Of a stretch of 64,000 bases of DNA, positions 55,477-64,000 are shown piece after piece (position 1 is the stretch's first letter; each line of letters begins with the position of its first letter). A model generated the notes under the pieces. That model saw only the letters and a list, made by a program, of their open reading frames with translations, had not been told where the DNA came from and searched no databases. Both the position numbers and the translations under genes were made by a program. The stretch comes from Dyadobacter soli (GTDB taxonomy: Bacteria; Bacteroidota; Bacteroidia; Cytophagales; Spirosomataceae): positions 372,001 through 436,000 of the forward strand of contig NZ_FNAN01000002.1 in NCBI RefSeq assembly GCF_900101885.1, in the 5' to 3' direction.

Positions 55477-56175
55477 TCATTCCCTGCGGTATTTTCCCAA
55501 AACCAAGCCTAAATGGAAGCCTGCTACCATGCTGGGGCGCAGGTCCGAATGGCCGGCACGGATAGTTTCCCAGTTGTCGTACATATTACGGACCTCCCAG
55601 TCGGCGACGCCGGCCGTTCTCGACCTGACGTGGATGCTCCTGAAACCGACGCCTGCGAAGACATCGAATATGAAACGGCCGGGCGTGATAAACTGCCAGC
55701 CGAACCGCGCGTGCCCTGCCCACACGTTCTTGTCCTGCCGCACGTCCTTGTTTTCAAAGAATGAACACGGGCCGAACTCAGTTTGACAATCCCTGCCGAT
55801 CCACTGATTTTGGCGGTATACCACTTTCTTATACAGCACTTCGGGACCGACGTAAGCCCGCATCCTGCGCCGTTCGAGAAAATACCATTTCAAATGCGTG
55901 CGGCTCTTGTAAATGTCCCTTTCGGGCCTGTCGTCATCTTCATCGAACCAGAGATTGAAACTGGAATTTCCGTAACCGAGGTCTTCCTGCAATGCAAAGT
56001 TGCCTTTGCCCAACGGTATCTCGACGCCAAACTGAATGGTATTATCGAAGTCATACATCGGCAGCGGCGAGTACTTGATGATCACATGCCGCTTCGCCGA
56101 TTCCACGTCGAACTGGGCGAAAGCGCTGCAAACAGGGAAAATTAATGCAAAAACGGCGGGTAGGACACGTCTCAT
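55477..56175 (-). CDS. DUF3575-like exported beta-barrel protein
   Basis: 232 residues with a signal peptide (MRRVLPAVFALIFPVCSAFAQ). Repeated amphipathic strands with aromatic residues (IIKYSPLPMYDFDNTIQFGVEIPLG, HLKWYFLERRRMRAYVGPEVLYKK) resemble small outer-membrane barrels of the DUF3575 type. Its role is unknown. It overlaps the LVIVD gene by 4 bp, last of a three-gene operon. Confidence 0.7.
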   Translation of the reverse strand: MRRVLPAVFALIFPVCSAFAQFDVESAKRHVIIKYSPLPMYDFDNTIQFGVEIPLGKGNFALQEDLGYGNSSFNLWFDEDDDRPERDIYKSRTHLKWYFLERRRMRAYVGPEVLYKKVVYRQNQWIGRDCQTEFGPCSFFENKDVRQDKNVWAGHARFGWQFITPGRFIFDVFAGVGFRSIHVRSRTAGVADWEVRNMYDNWETIRAGHSDLRPSMVAGFHLGLVLGKYRRE

Positions 56176-56939
56176 AAAACCGGGATCTTGCTGAGGTACG
56201 TGATGCTGTCCGAATCGTCGTAATTGTATTGATAGAGGCCTCCATTACCGGTAACGATCAGATGGTTGTTCCGCACAATGACGTCGTAGGCGGGTACGTC
56301 CCGGAAGAATTGCTTCTGAACGGGCGCTTTCGGATCGGTAATGTCCATCATCTTAAAGCCCCTATCTCCCTCGCACACAAAGAGCTTGTTGCCCGATACG
56401 CCCAATCCGTAAGGCGAGTCCATTCGTTGGCTGCCTACCATTTGTGGTTTCTCCGGATCGCTGATATCCACCACATCCAGCGAACTGAACGAGCCGCCCG
56501 GCCGGCAGTTCACGCCCGTACGTAGCGTCACATACGCGTACCGCCCCTGCACCACCACGGGATCGCAGGAAAGCACATGGGTGTATTTGGTCAGAAACTT
56601 GGGATCATTGGGTTTAGCATTATTATAAATGTACATGCCATCCATAGCGCCGATAAACAGGTTTTTCTGATAGGGGAAAATCGTTTCGATTCCGACGCCC
56701 AGGTTCCTGGTGGCCGCTTTCGCCGGATTTCCGCCATCATTGATATCATATACTTCCAACGATTGCTTGGAGACGATATACAGCGTGTTATCAGTGATCG
56801 CAAACCGGGCCATAGAGCCGCCGGCACCTGTCTGAGGAGAGGGTCCGGAGTCGCCCGAATTTTCGTTACAGGCATTGAGCAGGAGCATCAGCCCGATCGC
56901 CGCGAGCCCGAGGAATAAGAGGGGTATCAACTTTTTCAT
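56172..56939 (-). CDS. LVIVD-repeat lipoprotein 2
   Basis: About 255 residues from ATG 56939 (MKKLIPLLFLGLAAIGLMLLLNAC, lipobox Cys). The rest is LVIVD-type repeats forming a beta-propeller (LEVYDINDGGNPAKAATRN, LDVVDISDPEKPQMVGSQ, FKMMDITDPKAPVQKQ). These are surface or periplasmic proteins of unknown role. The frame is open to 57020, but the upstream codons overlap the preceding gene. Confidence 0.88.
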   Translation of the reverse strand: MKKLIPLLFLGLAAIGLMLLLNACNENSGDSGPSPQTGAGGSMARFAITDNTLYIVSKQSLEVYDINDGGNPAKAATRNLGVGIETIFPYQKNLFIGAMDGMYIYNNAKPNDPKFLTKYTHVLSCDPVVVQGRYAYVTLRTGVNCRPGGSFSSLDVVDISDPEKPQMVGSQRMDSPYGLGVSGNKLFVCEGDRGFKMMDITDPKAPVQKQFFRDVPAYDVIVRNNHLIVTGNGGLYQYNYDDSDSITYLSKIPVL

Positions 56940-56964
56940 AGCTAAACGAATGTTCTTTGAATGA

Positions 56965-57504
56965 TTACCTGTAACAATTGGGCTGCTTCTCCATTTCCAC
57001 CTTCTCCCAATCCACCACAATGCCCTTCTTCGGGTCGGCGCATTCGAAGTAAATGCCCGTCAACGGCGGGTAGTTGTAACCCGGAATGGCATTCGGGATG
57101 GTCTTTGTAAACTTGGGCGCCCTGGGATCGGCGATGTCGATCACGAGCAGGTTCGAGAGGTTGTCGGCGTACAGCCAATTGTCCTTCACGGCAATATCAT
57201 AGTTACCCAAAATGGAGATAAACGAAAGGTTTTCCGGCTTTTTCGGATCGGTGTTGTCAATGATGTGAATGCCCTTGCCGAGCTCGTTGACGAACAGGTA
57301 GCGATCGAACGTGTAGATTTTTCCTGGCTTTTTCAGCGCCTGTGCTGCCTGCACCTCCACTTTCGCAATTTCATCAGGGCTTTTGTACACCGGCCGGTAA
57401 CCTGTACCATTGAATTTTTCATTGCCGACAAATGGATCGGGCTCCCGGTGAAAGCAGGAGAGCATCAGCAACGCGAGGCAGCTTGCTAGTAAGGTTCTTT
57501 TCAT
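56965..57504 (-). CDS. LVIVD-repeat lipoprotein 1
   Basis: About 179 residues from ATG 57504 (MKRTLLASCLALLMLSC, lipobox). LVIVD repeats IHIIDNTDPKKPENLSFI and LLVIDIADPRAPKFTKTI are visible. It is a smaller paralogue of the next gene, which starts 25 bases downstream. Together with the DUF3575 gene this forms one operon. Confidence 0.86.
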   Translation of the reverse strand: MKRTLLASCLALLMLSCFHREPDPFVGNEKFNGTGYRPVYKSPDEIAKVEVQAAQALKKPGKIYTFDRYLFVNELGKGIHIIDNTDPKKPENLSFISILGNYDIAVKDNWLYADNLSNLLVIDIADPRAPKFTKTIPNAIPGYNYPPLTGIYFECADPKKGIVVDWEKVEMEKQPNCYR

Positions 57505-57668
57505 GGCAGCAGTCAGGATTGATTTGCGTTTTAGACACAATGTTGCATGTAAACGTTGCACACATTTTCTCCTGTTTTTTCTATAAATAACTAAGTATTT
57601 GAGCTTTAAGGGAATTGTCGTACCTTATCCGTAATCCTCTTATTCACCATCTCTATCACCCCTCTGTT

Positions 57669-58658
57669 ATGAAAAAGCTACTCAAAATCGTGGGCGTACT
57701 GTTACTTGTCATTATCCTGGTTGCCGCAGTCGCCGCAGCCTATGTTAAGACAGCCCTGCCGGATGTAGGCGAAGCGCCCGTACTTTCCATTGAAAAAACA
57801 CCCGCGCGGATCGAACGCGGCAAGTACCTCGCCAACCACGTGGCGGTATGCGTGGACTGCCACAGTACCCGCGACTGGTCATTATTTTCGGCCCCGCTGG
57901 CCAGCGGCAATTTTGGCGGAGGCGGCGAGCTTTTCAGTCGGGATATGGGCTTCCCCGGCGTGTTTTATGCCCGAAACATCACGCCCTACGGCATTGGCAA
58001 ATGGACCGACGGCGAAGTTTTTCGCGCCATCACTACCGGTACCAGCCGCGACGGCCGCGCATTGTTCCCTATTATGCCCTACCTGAACTACGGCCAGCTC
58101 GACCAGGAAGATATTTACAGCCTCATTTCCTACATACGCACGCTCGCACCCGTGCAGCACGACATCGACGAACCGGTATACGATTTCCCGGTCAACATTC
58201 TCATCAATACAATGCCTGCCAAAGCCAACCTCACCCAGCGGCCCTCCGAAACCGACCAGGTAGCTTATGGCCGGTACGTGGCTACGGCGGCAAGCTGCAT
58301 AGAATGCCATAGCAAACGGGAAAAGGGCGAAAAAGTACCGGGTACCGAATTTGGCGGGGGAATGGAGTTTATTATGCCAAACGGCATTACCACCTCGGCT
58401 AACATTTCACCCGACAAAACCAACGGCATCGGCGCCTGGACTGCCGACGCATTCGTGCAGCGGTTCAAACCTTACGCCGATTCCAGCTACAAACCGCACA
58501 AAATAGGTCCGAACGAAATGAATACGCCTATGCCATGGACAATGTATGCCGGAATGAAGGAGAGTGATCTGAGAGCGATCTTCGCGTATTTGCAAACTGT
58601 GAAACCGCAAAGCAACAAGGTGGTGAAATTCCGGCCCGGGCTTGGCAGCGCCGACTAG
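57669..58658 (+). CDS. Dihaem cytochrome c family protein
   Basis: About 329 residues from ATG 57669 (MKKLLKIVGVLLLVIILVAAVAAAYV), with one N-terminal membrane anchor. Two haem c sites are clear: CVDCH and CIECH, each in a cytochrome-c-like domain with Met ligands later (FPIMPYLNYG, MPWTMYAG). It is a periplasmic electron carrier, with an unknown partner. The frame is open from 57615, but those codons are not signal-like. Confidence 0.9.
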   Translation: MKKLLKIVGVLLLVIILVAAVAAAYVKTALPDVGEAPVLSIEKTPARIERGKYLANHVAVCVDCHSTRDWSLFSAPLASGNFGGGGELFSRDMGFPGVFYARNITPYGIGKWTDGEVFRAITTGTSRDGRALFPIMPYLNYGQLDQEDIYSLISYIRTLAPVQHDIDEPVYDFPVNILINTMPAKANLTQRPSETDQVAYGRYVATAASCIECHSKREKGEKVPGTEFGGGMEFIMPNGITTSANISPDKTNGIGAWTADAFVQRFKPYADSSYKPHKIGPNEMNTPMPWTMYAGMKESDLRAIFAYLQTVKPQSNKVVKFRPGLGSAD

Positions 58659-58667
58659 AAATAAAAC

Positions 58668-58693
58668 GGGGATCTGCATGACGCAAGATCCCC
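58668..58693 (+). terminator. Terminator after the cytochrome gene
   Basis: GGGGATCT (58668-58675) and AGATCCCC (58686-58693) around a 10-base loop, followed by TTCCTTC. It is a plausible terminator, but the T-run is weak. Confidence 0.6.
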
Positions 58694-59400
58694 TTCCTTC
58701 TATCGTTGAGTAAAACCGATATGAATGTAGTGACCTAATTCGTAGAAGCTATAAAACTGATATTACATTCTACACGATTATTATCCATCGGTTACAGCTG
58801 TAAAAGTCTTTTTAGCGCGCATCCACGCACGAGATTCGTTCTGAAACACAACGACATAGAACCCGTACTACATTGCAACAACGTTGGCGGTGACACGACC
58901 AGCCATCCACTGAGATAATGCCTTTTGTTCAAAATTCCTCTACATAGCAATATCTAATCAATTAGTATAAATTTTTAAATAAATCTAACTTTTGTGACAC
59001 TATACGTTAAATCGTGTATTTGTGATAATAAAGTTTGTTTTATAGTTTCAGCCTGGAAGTTCTATCTCAAACTGCTATGACAGGCATAGAACTGATACAT
59101 TTTTGCACTCAACGTTAAGAAATATCAAGATGACACGAACAAACAACTTACTGACCGCGCCTCATGGCTGGCTCCTGCAAAAGGTCCCACGACGCCCTTT
59201 ATTTCTGCCAGCCCGACTCACTGAAACGGCATAGTCTTCGACAGCCTTCTTTCTCGTTGTAACGAGTCACAATTATCGATTTACAGATTCAGACATGTGA
59301 TATAGTATGCCGTACTGCTGTACGAGCGGCTAACCGCATGCGAAAACCGACTATTCCGTCCATTGGCAGGCATCTGCCCTGCCGTTAACACCCTCCAAAA
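58694..59400. other. Long intergenic region before the response regulator gene
   Basis: About 700 bases without a supported gene. It is partly very AT-rich (about 58950-59060), which suits a regulatory region of the downstream gene. A 34-codon ORF at 59130-59234 (MTRTNNLLTAPHGW...) has an ATG but no family or strong context; I would not call it. No tRNA or riboswitch fold was recognised. Confidence 0.5.
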
Positions 59401-60081
59401 ATGAAAATAGCATTAATCGACAGCCATCTGATCTTTACCGAGGCATTAAAAATCAATTTGCTGAATGCATTGCCCGCGGTCGAACGTGTAGATACTTATA
59501 CTTCCATTGAAAATTTTGTTGCGCGCAAAAACGATTATGCGCCCGACATCGTCATTTCCGAGCTGTCTTTCTACGGCAAGTACGATAAAGGCGTCGACGC
59601 CCTCTTCCGCGCTGTTTCCGCCGACACGAAAGTGATTATTCTCACGTCGCTGAATGACGACTGGCTGATACGTAGTTACATGAGGCTCGGCGCAAAAGCA
59701 TTCCTGACCAAGACCTGCCCATCCCAGGAGCTCATAACGGCCATTGCGCAGGTTCGAAAGGGTAATTTGTTTTTATCCGAAGACGTCCAGAAAATATTAT
59801 CGGTCGGAATTTCCACCGGAACGCCATCCGCAGACTACCTGTCGAGCATCGAACGGGCGATCCTCGAAGCGCTTTCCCGGGACGAGCCATTCAGAACCAT
59901 CGCGGATAACCTGAACATCTCGATGATCGAGTTCAAATATCACCGGCGGATGCTGATGGAGCGCTTTAACGTCAAGCATTTTGTGAGTCTTGTTGACCTT
60001 ACCAAGAAACCTGGGTTTTTGAAAACAAGAAATATGAAAGTTAAGGCAATGGCCGATACCAAAAGTTATTCACTTCAATAG
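59401..60081 (+). CDS. Atypical response regulator, LuxR-type HTH
   Basis: 226 residues. A receiver-like domain spans about 1-120: Asp7 (IALIDSH), IVISELSF at 50-57 where the phospho-acceptor Asp is replaced by Glu54, Thr/Ser in ILTSLND and Lys in AFLTKTCP. A LuxR/NarL-type HTH follows (LSSIERAILEALSRDEPFRTIADNLNISMIEFKYHRRMLMERFNV). Glu at the acceptor site mimics phosphorylation, so the regulator may be constitutively active. No kinase gene is adjacent. Confidence 0.85.
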   Translation: MKIALIDSHLIFTEALKINLLNALPAVERVDTYTSIENFVARKNDYAPDIVISELSFYGKYDKGVDALFRAVSADTKVIILTSLNDDWLIRSYMRLGAKAFLTKTCPSQELITAIAQVRKGNLFLSEDVQKILSVGISTGTPSADYLSSIERAILEALSRDEPFRTIADNLNISMIEFKYHRRMLMERFNVKHFVSLVDLTKKPGFLKTRNMKVKAMADTKSYSLQ

Positions 60082-60756
60082 CAATACCTCACGCATCCTC
60101 AAAAACTCCGCCTGAAAAGGCGCCTCGATCGTCACGGGTTCCTTCGTTACGGGATGTTCGAATTCCAGCGACACCGCATGCAGCATCATCTGCATTAAAT
60201 TCAAATGCTCCTTGAAATAGCGGTTCTGCTTGTTACATCCGTGCGGGCGGTCGCCGATGATCGGGTGCAGGATGTGCGCCATGTGCTTGCGAAGCTGATG
60301 CATCCGACCCGTGGCGGGGTTTAGCTTTACGAGCGAGTAGCGCGATGTGGGATGCTTTCCGATAGCAAACGGCACCTCGGCCCGCGTTAATGTCTCGTAG
60401 TAGGTCAGCGCGTCCTGCGTCACGCCGTCGTCCCGTTTTAATGGATAGTCGACTTCACCGGTATCCGGGGTGTAACCTCTCACAATGGCATGATAGGTTT
60501 TGTTGATCTCGCCATCCATGAATTTGCGCTGCATTTCACTGTTAGTGGCTTCGTCCAGGGCGAATAGTAACACACCGGAGGTTTTGCGGTCGAGACGGTG
60601 GACGGGGTATACTTTTTGGCCCAGCTGGTCGCGCAGGAGTTGCACAGCGAACACATCGGCATCACTGGCGATGGGTGACCGGTGTACGAGCAGGCCGTTG
60701 GGTTTATTGATGGCAACTAGACTTTCCCTCCGGTATAAAATCTGCAAAGGTTCCAT
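60070..60756 (-). CDS. truC: tRNA pseudouridine(65) synthase TruC-like
   Basis: 228 residues of the RluA family. The catalytic motif HRLDRKTSGVLLFAL (Asp) is present, with NKPNGLLVHRS before it and KLNPATGRMHQLRKHMAHI...IGDRPHG after it. The overall pattern, including YHAIVRGY and PTSRYSLVKLNP, is that of E. coli TruC, which modifies U65 of tRNAs. The gene end overlaps the end of the response regulator gene by 12 bases, convergently. Confidence 0.88.
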   Translation of the reverse strand: MEPLQILYRRESLVAINKPNGLLVHRSPIASDADVFAVQLLRDQLGQKVYPVHRLDRKTSGVLLFALDEATNSEMQRKFMDGEINKTYHAIVRGYTPDTGEVDYPLKRDDGVTQDALTYYETLTRAEVPFAIGKHPTSRYSLVKLNPATGRMHQLRKHMAHILHPIIGDRPHGCNKQNRYFKEHLNLMQMMLHAVSLEFEHPVTKEPVTIEAPFQAEFLRMREVLLLK

Positions 60757-60837
60757 CCGATGCTATTCAAAAATCAAATGTAAAAACTTTGCACTTACCA
60801 TTGCCGGCTCCTAAAATTTCAATAACGTGATCAATAA

Positions 60838-61575
60838 TTAATGATTTTCGGGTTCGGTATTCTTCTTCGAATGCCTGATCCGGAAACGTATCACTCCCCA
60901 CAGTACGAGGTATAATATCCCCAACAGCATCCCGATTTCCATCGCAAATACCCAGGCTGTGCGATCCAGCAGGCTTTCGATGAGATTGTCGAAGATCGCC
61001 CTCGGCTCGTGAATGATGTCCCAACTGTTCATGCGGCGTACGCGGCCGAGGTACACGCCAAAGCCCGCAAGCGGCAGGCTGACGAGCAGCAAGGTATTGG
61101 CCGTCTTCCGGTCGAACACCCGCCGCCATGAGCGGTGGATCCAGTAGAGCGACACCAGCCCATTGAAAAGGCTCACTTCGGCATACGAGAACAGCATAAT
61201 GATGTCGTGCCACGTCAGATCACGCTGGTAATCAACGGTGAGGTGCGCGAGATCGGTGATCATATAGGGCGCATTCGGGAAGAATGCCAGCCAGGCAATG
61301 CTGAGAATGCCCAGCATTACCGGAATATGCCCGAAACGCTTTGTGAGATTATCTGCAAAGAAGGCAATTATGAGCGGTATCCAACTCAGAAAGAGGTTCC
61401 AATCGAGCGAAAAATCAACCGGGGAGTTGAAAAGTATGCGGATAAGGTGGAAAAATACCGCAAGCAAGCTCAGAAGCAAGAGCAACAACAGCGAAAACAA
61501 GCCCTCCATCGTAATGATGGGAGGATCGGATACGCTGAATTTATAATTCCTTATCCAATCTATCAAACGGTCCAA
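60838..61575 (-). CDS. DUF1361-family membrane protein
   Basis: 245 residues with six or so hydrophobic helices. The DUF1361 signature FFPNAPYMITDLAHL is present, with WHDIIMLFSYAEVSLFNGLVSLYWIH and GRVRRMNSWDII following. It is an inner-membrane protein of unknown function. It stands alone on the minus strand between truC and the helicase gene. Confidence 0.88.
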   Translation of the reverse strand: MDRLIDWIRNYKFSVSDPPIITMEGLFSLLLLLLLSLLAVFFHLIRILFNSPVDFSLDWNLFLSWIPLIIAFFADNLTKRFGHIPVMLGILSIAWLAFFPNAPYMITDLAHLTVDYQRDLTWHDIIMLFSYAEVSLFNGLVSLYWIHRSWRRVFDRKTANTLLLVSLPLAGFGVYLGRVRRMNSWDIIHEPRAIFDNLIESLLDRTAWVFAMEIGMLLGILYLVLWGVIRFRIRHSKKNTEPENH

Positions 61576-61646
61576 GTGTACGTAATTTAAGTTCTTTCAT
61601 GACGAATAAGCAAAACAAACAATGCTCACGTCTGACCAACTCTGAT

Positions 61647-63062
61647 TCAAGAGGCCTGTACCTCACTGGGGTTTACGGTTTTCGGCTGATCCTTTTTAGG
61701 TCTCCTCCGCTTGTTCCTGCGCTTCGGCTTGGTCGAAGGCGACTGTCCGTCGACTGCTGCCTCGGGAGCCGTTTCTACGGCACCCGTTGTTACGCCGGAA
61801 GTGTCCTGGGGTTTGCCTTCGCGATGTGGTTTTCTCGCGGAAGGCGTTGCCGGTCCACCTTTTTTCTTTTTGTTCTTGTTATTACTACGCCCTCCCGAAC
61901 GAAAACGTGGCGGCTCGAATACAGGAGCCTCGCCCAGTCCCAGTTCTGCGGTGACGGATTTCTTCTCCAATTCCTTCTCAAAAAGCCTTTCGATCTTCAA
62001 AACATATTTCTGATCGTGCTCATTGATGAACGTCATGGCTGTGCCTTTTGATTCGGCGCGTGCTGTACGCCCTATACGGTGCACATAATCCTCGGGGTCG
62101 CGGGGGACATCGTAGTTCACTACATGGCTGAGATTATCAATATCTATGCCGCGGGATAAGACGTCGGTCGCTACAAGAATCGGAAACTGCCGGTTCTTGA
62201 AATCTCGCAGTACAATTTCACGTTCGCCCTGCTCGGAATCAGATGAAATACCATGCGCACCGAGGCCCAGTTTGCGCAATGCGCGCACGATCGGCTCCAC
62301 GTTGGATTTGCGGGAAGTAAACAACACCATGCTGATATTTTCAACGCCTTTCAGCAAATGCATCAGCAACGGCAGCTTCTGCTCGTCCCTGGCAAGGTAA
62401 AACTGCTGGTCGATCCGGTCGGCAGGACGGGAAACGGCAAGCCTGATCTCCTCGGGGTCTTTCAGAATGCGCTTTGCCAGGTCGCCGATTTTGGGAGGCA
62501 TAGTGGCCGAGAACATCAATGTCTGCCTTTCATTCGGCAGATAGCTCATAATTTTCAGGATATCGCCCAGGAAACCCATATCCAGCATACGATCGGCCTC
62601 GTCGAGGACCAGATGCCGCAAGTCGCGGAAATGCACGTAGCCGAGCTGCAAATGCGCAATAAGCCGACCCGGGGTTGCGATGATAATGTCGGCACCCTGT
62701 GTCAATGCCTTTTTCTGCTGGTCCCACTCGGGGCCTTTGTTACCGCCATACACGGCAATGCTGGTAGCTCCGACGAAATACCCCAGCCCTTGAATCTGCT
62801 GGTCGATCTGCACGGCCAATTCGCGGGTAGGCACCAAAATCAATGCACCGGTGTGTTCGTTGGCCTCGTGGGCTACTTTGTCGAGAATGGGGATCAGGTA
62901 CGCGGCCGTTTTGCCGGTTCCCGTTTGTGCGCAGGCGAGCAAATCTTTGCCGCTGAGAATGTGTGGTATAGCCTGCTCCTGGATAGGCGTTGCCTGTTGG
63001 TAGTTCATGGAATCCACGGCGTTTAGCACGTCTTCGTGGAGTTCAAATTCGTTGAAATTCAA
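61647..63062 (-). CDS. DEAD-box ATP-dependent RNA helicase (RhlE-like)
   Basis: 471 residues. Motifs in order: Q motif, AQTGTGKT (Walker A), PTRELA, DEAD (VLDEADRML), SAT (FSATMPP), and HRIGRTARA. The C-terminus (about 385-471) is low-complexity and basic (NNKNKKKKGG, KPKRRNKRRRPKKDQPK), as in RhlE/CsdA-type helicases; it probably binds RNA. Role in rRNA maturation or RNA decay is inferred. Confidence 0.95.
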   Translation of the reverse strand: MNFNEFELHEDVLNAVDSMNYQQATPIQEQAIPHILSGKDLLACAQTGTGKTAAYLIPILDKVAHEANEHTGALILVPTRELAVQIDQQIQGLGYFVGATSIAVYGGNKGPEWDQQKKALTQGADIIIATPGRLIAHLQLGYVHFRDLRHLVLDEADRMLDMGFLGDILKIMSYLPNERQTLMFSATMPPKIGDLAKRILKDPEEIRLAVSRPADRIDQQFYLARDEQKLPLLMHLLKGVENISMVLFTSRKSNVEPIVRALRKLGLGAHGISSDSEQGEREIVLRDFKNRQFPILVATDVLSRGIDIDNLSHVVNYDVPRDPEDYVHRIGRTARAESKGTAMTFINEHDQKYVLKIERLFEKELEKKSVTAELGLGEAPVFEPPRFRSGGRSNNKNKKKKGGPATPSARKPHREGKPQDTSGVTTGAVETAPEAAVDGQSPSTKPKRRNKRRRPKKDQPKTVNPSEVQAS

Positions 63063-63278
63063 AATTCAGCTTTTAAAATCTGCAAATCCGTTGATTTACA
63101 GACATGTTATAGATATAGCTGACCTTGATTTTCCCAGTCAGCAAACCGCTCGATTTGAACAAATATAACCAATTAGTGCTAAAACGACAAGAAAGGTGTG
63201 AAAGGATTATGTCAGGTGTAGGCATTTTTAGTCAGGCGTAGTGATCCCTGACAACACCTGGCAACGCCTGACCAAACC
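63063..63278. other. Spacer with GTCAGG inverted repeats
   Basis: GTCAGGCG (63231-63238) pairs with CGCCTGAC (63265-63272), and GTCAGGTGT at 63211 pairs loosely with ACACCTG at 63254. No T-run follows. It is the region between the helicase start and the end of the YdeI-like gene; nothing else seen. Confidence 0.4.
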
Positions 63279-63755
63279 TTACACGATGCGCCCGTTTTTC
63301 AGCCTGTCGGTCATCATAATAGACCGATCGATGCGCACCTGGACGGATTTTGCGCTGGCAATGTAGTGGATAATGGCCCGCTGGTTCACGGGCTTGGCAT
63401 GCTGAAAAAGGCGGTTCGCCTCTTCGTCCTGGGCTAACAATTCCTGTAATTCTTCCGGCATATCGCGGCCGTATTCGCTGTCGTCTTTCCGGACAGTCGC
63501 GTGGAGCTTTTGGCCTAAAACCAATTTTCCCTGCTGGCGCAGTTGCGTCGCCACATTAATATAGAAGCCTCCCCCACCCTTCGGCCGGATCGCGCATTGG
63601 AAATGCACCATACCGTTGATCACGCAACGCACACGCGCGGGCTTACGCCCCTCGGTGAACTGCGCGGCCACTTCGTCGGGTACCATCATATAAAATTCGC
63701 CTCCCTTTTTGGGGAGGCGTTCCAGTATCGATTCAAAATGTACTTCTTCTTCCAT
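63279..63755 (-). CDS. YdeI/OmpD-associated family protein with DUF1905
   Basis: 158 residues. The N-terminal DUF1905 barrel (FESILERLPKKGGEFYMMVPDEVAAQF...RVRCVINGMVHFQCAIRPKGGGGFYINV) is followed by a helical YdeI/OmdA-type tail (PEELQELLAQDEEANRLFQ...AIIHYIASAKSVQVRIDRS). It is a small cytoplasmic protein of unclear role. Starts 15 bases from the DUF1080 gene end. Confidence 0.85.
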   Translation of the reverse strand: MEEEVHFESILERLPKKGGEFYMMVPDEVAAQFTEGRKPARVRCVINGMVHFQCAIRPKGGGGFYINVATQLRQQGKLVLGQKLHATVRKDDSEYGRDMPEELQELLAQDEEANRLFQHAKPVNQRAIIHYIASAKSVQVRIDRSIMMTDRLKNGRIV

Positions 63756-63770
63756 GGGAAGCGAATGCTT

Positions 63771-64000
63771 TTACTCGGTCAATGGACGAACCTGAATGTC
63801 TTTGTAATACACCACACTCTTCGGATCGTGCGCCTGCAATGCAAATGTACCTTGTTTCAGGAATTTATTCTTCATTTCGCCCTGGCGTTTGTCCACGTCG
63901 GTTTCTTCGTAATCCACTACCACTTTGTCGTTGATCTTAATGGTAATATGCTTGCCTTCCACTTTCACGTATTCGGTATACCACTCATTGTCTTTCACGT
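63771..64000 (-). CDS. DUF1080 (3-keto-disaccharide hydrolase-like) protein, 3' end only
   Basis: The C-terminal about 76 residues of a reading frame that continues past the window edge. DNEWYTEYVKVEGKHITIKINDKVVVDYEE and GTFALQAHDPKSVVYYKDIQVRPL are typical of DUF1080 concanavalin-like domains. The Met at 63998 is internal, not the start. It is probably a periplasmic glycoside-active protein. Confidence 0.85.
   Translation of the reverse strand, partial: VKDNEWYTEYVKVEGKHITIKINDKVVVDYEETDVDKRQGEMKNKFLKQGTFALQAHDPKSVVYYKDIQVRPLTE

Noticed and set aside
59130..59234. 34-codon ORF before the response regulator gene
   Set aside because: Has an ATG, but no ribosome-binding or family support.

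Overview
The window looks like chromosomal DNA of a Bacteroidota, most likely a Cytophagales organism related to Dyadobacter or Spirosoma. The reasons are a PorE-like OmpA/propeller protein of the type IX secretion family, a bacillithiol BshB1 deacetylase, TonB receptor, imelysin and HTTM genes, LVIVD lipoproteins, several promoters with the Bacteroidota -7 box TAnnTTTG, and GC-rich host genes. The genus is an inference; no rRNA or tRNA is present to settle it.

Layout. (1) 1-10.95 kb: NADH-quinone oxidoreductase (complex I) operon on the minus strand, nuoA-B-CD-E-F-G-H-I-J-K-L, with nuoC and nuoD fused and nuoL cut by the window edge. (2) 11.0-13.25 kb: CBS-pair protein, VOC protein and a serine hydrolase, then a decayed small gene. 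(3) 13.96-41.37 kb: a roughly 27.4-kb integrated element, visibly AT-richer than the host. It is bounded by two 15-bp copies of the 3' end of mnmE (codons C-I-G-K-stop), which differ only at two synonymous positions. Inside each end lies a matching pair of GGTACAAA arm-like repeats. The backbone (34.4-41.1 kb) has a tyrosine recombinase, two excisionase-like HTH proteins, a VapE-like replication ATPase, a ParA-like ATPase and a MobC-like protein. A cluster of eight 8-bp iterons (36.55-36.75 kb) looks like a replication origin. I see no relaxase and no structural phage gene.

The cargo (14.2-34.3 kb) is a defence island. Its centre is one 16-kb, seven-gene, tightly overlapping operon on the minus strand: winged-helix regulator, DNA adenine methyltransferase, HsdS-like specificity subunit, NERD-pseudokinase-kinase-P-loop fusion, unknown 520-aa protein, 1809-aa nuclease-HerA-like ATPase, and PP2C phosphatase. 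There is no HsdR. The set resembles the reported methylation-associated defence system (MADS) and combines features of type I restriction, PglW/BREX and DptFGH-type restriction. It is flanked by a RhuM-Fic toxin-like gene, a RES-domain gene and a DUF4143 ATPase gene whose promoter is covered by a perfect 20-bp inverted repeat.

(4) 41.35-64.0 kb: ordinary host genes. These are mnmE, queE, a PorE-like gene, trxB, an M23/LysM peptidase, bshB1 and msrB. An iron-acquisition-type cluster follows (DUF4856 lipoprotein, imelysin, HTTM protein, TonB receptor), then a DUF3575/LVIVD operon, a dihaem cytochrome c, an atypical response regulator with Glu at the phospho-acceptor site, truC, a DUF1361 protein, a DEAD-box helicase, a YdeI/DUF1905 protein and the end of a DUF1080 gene.

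Working model (inference): in the seven-gene system the methyltransferase and specificity subunit mark self DNA. The NERD/kinase/ATPase protein, the 520-aa protein and the HerA-like ATPase with its PD-(D/E)xK domain act on unmarked DNA. Kinase and PP2C set the activity state, and the first-gene regulator holds expression in check through the palindromes at its own promoter.
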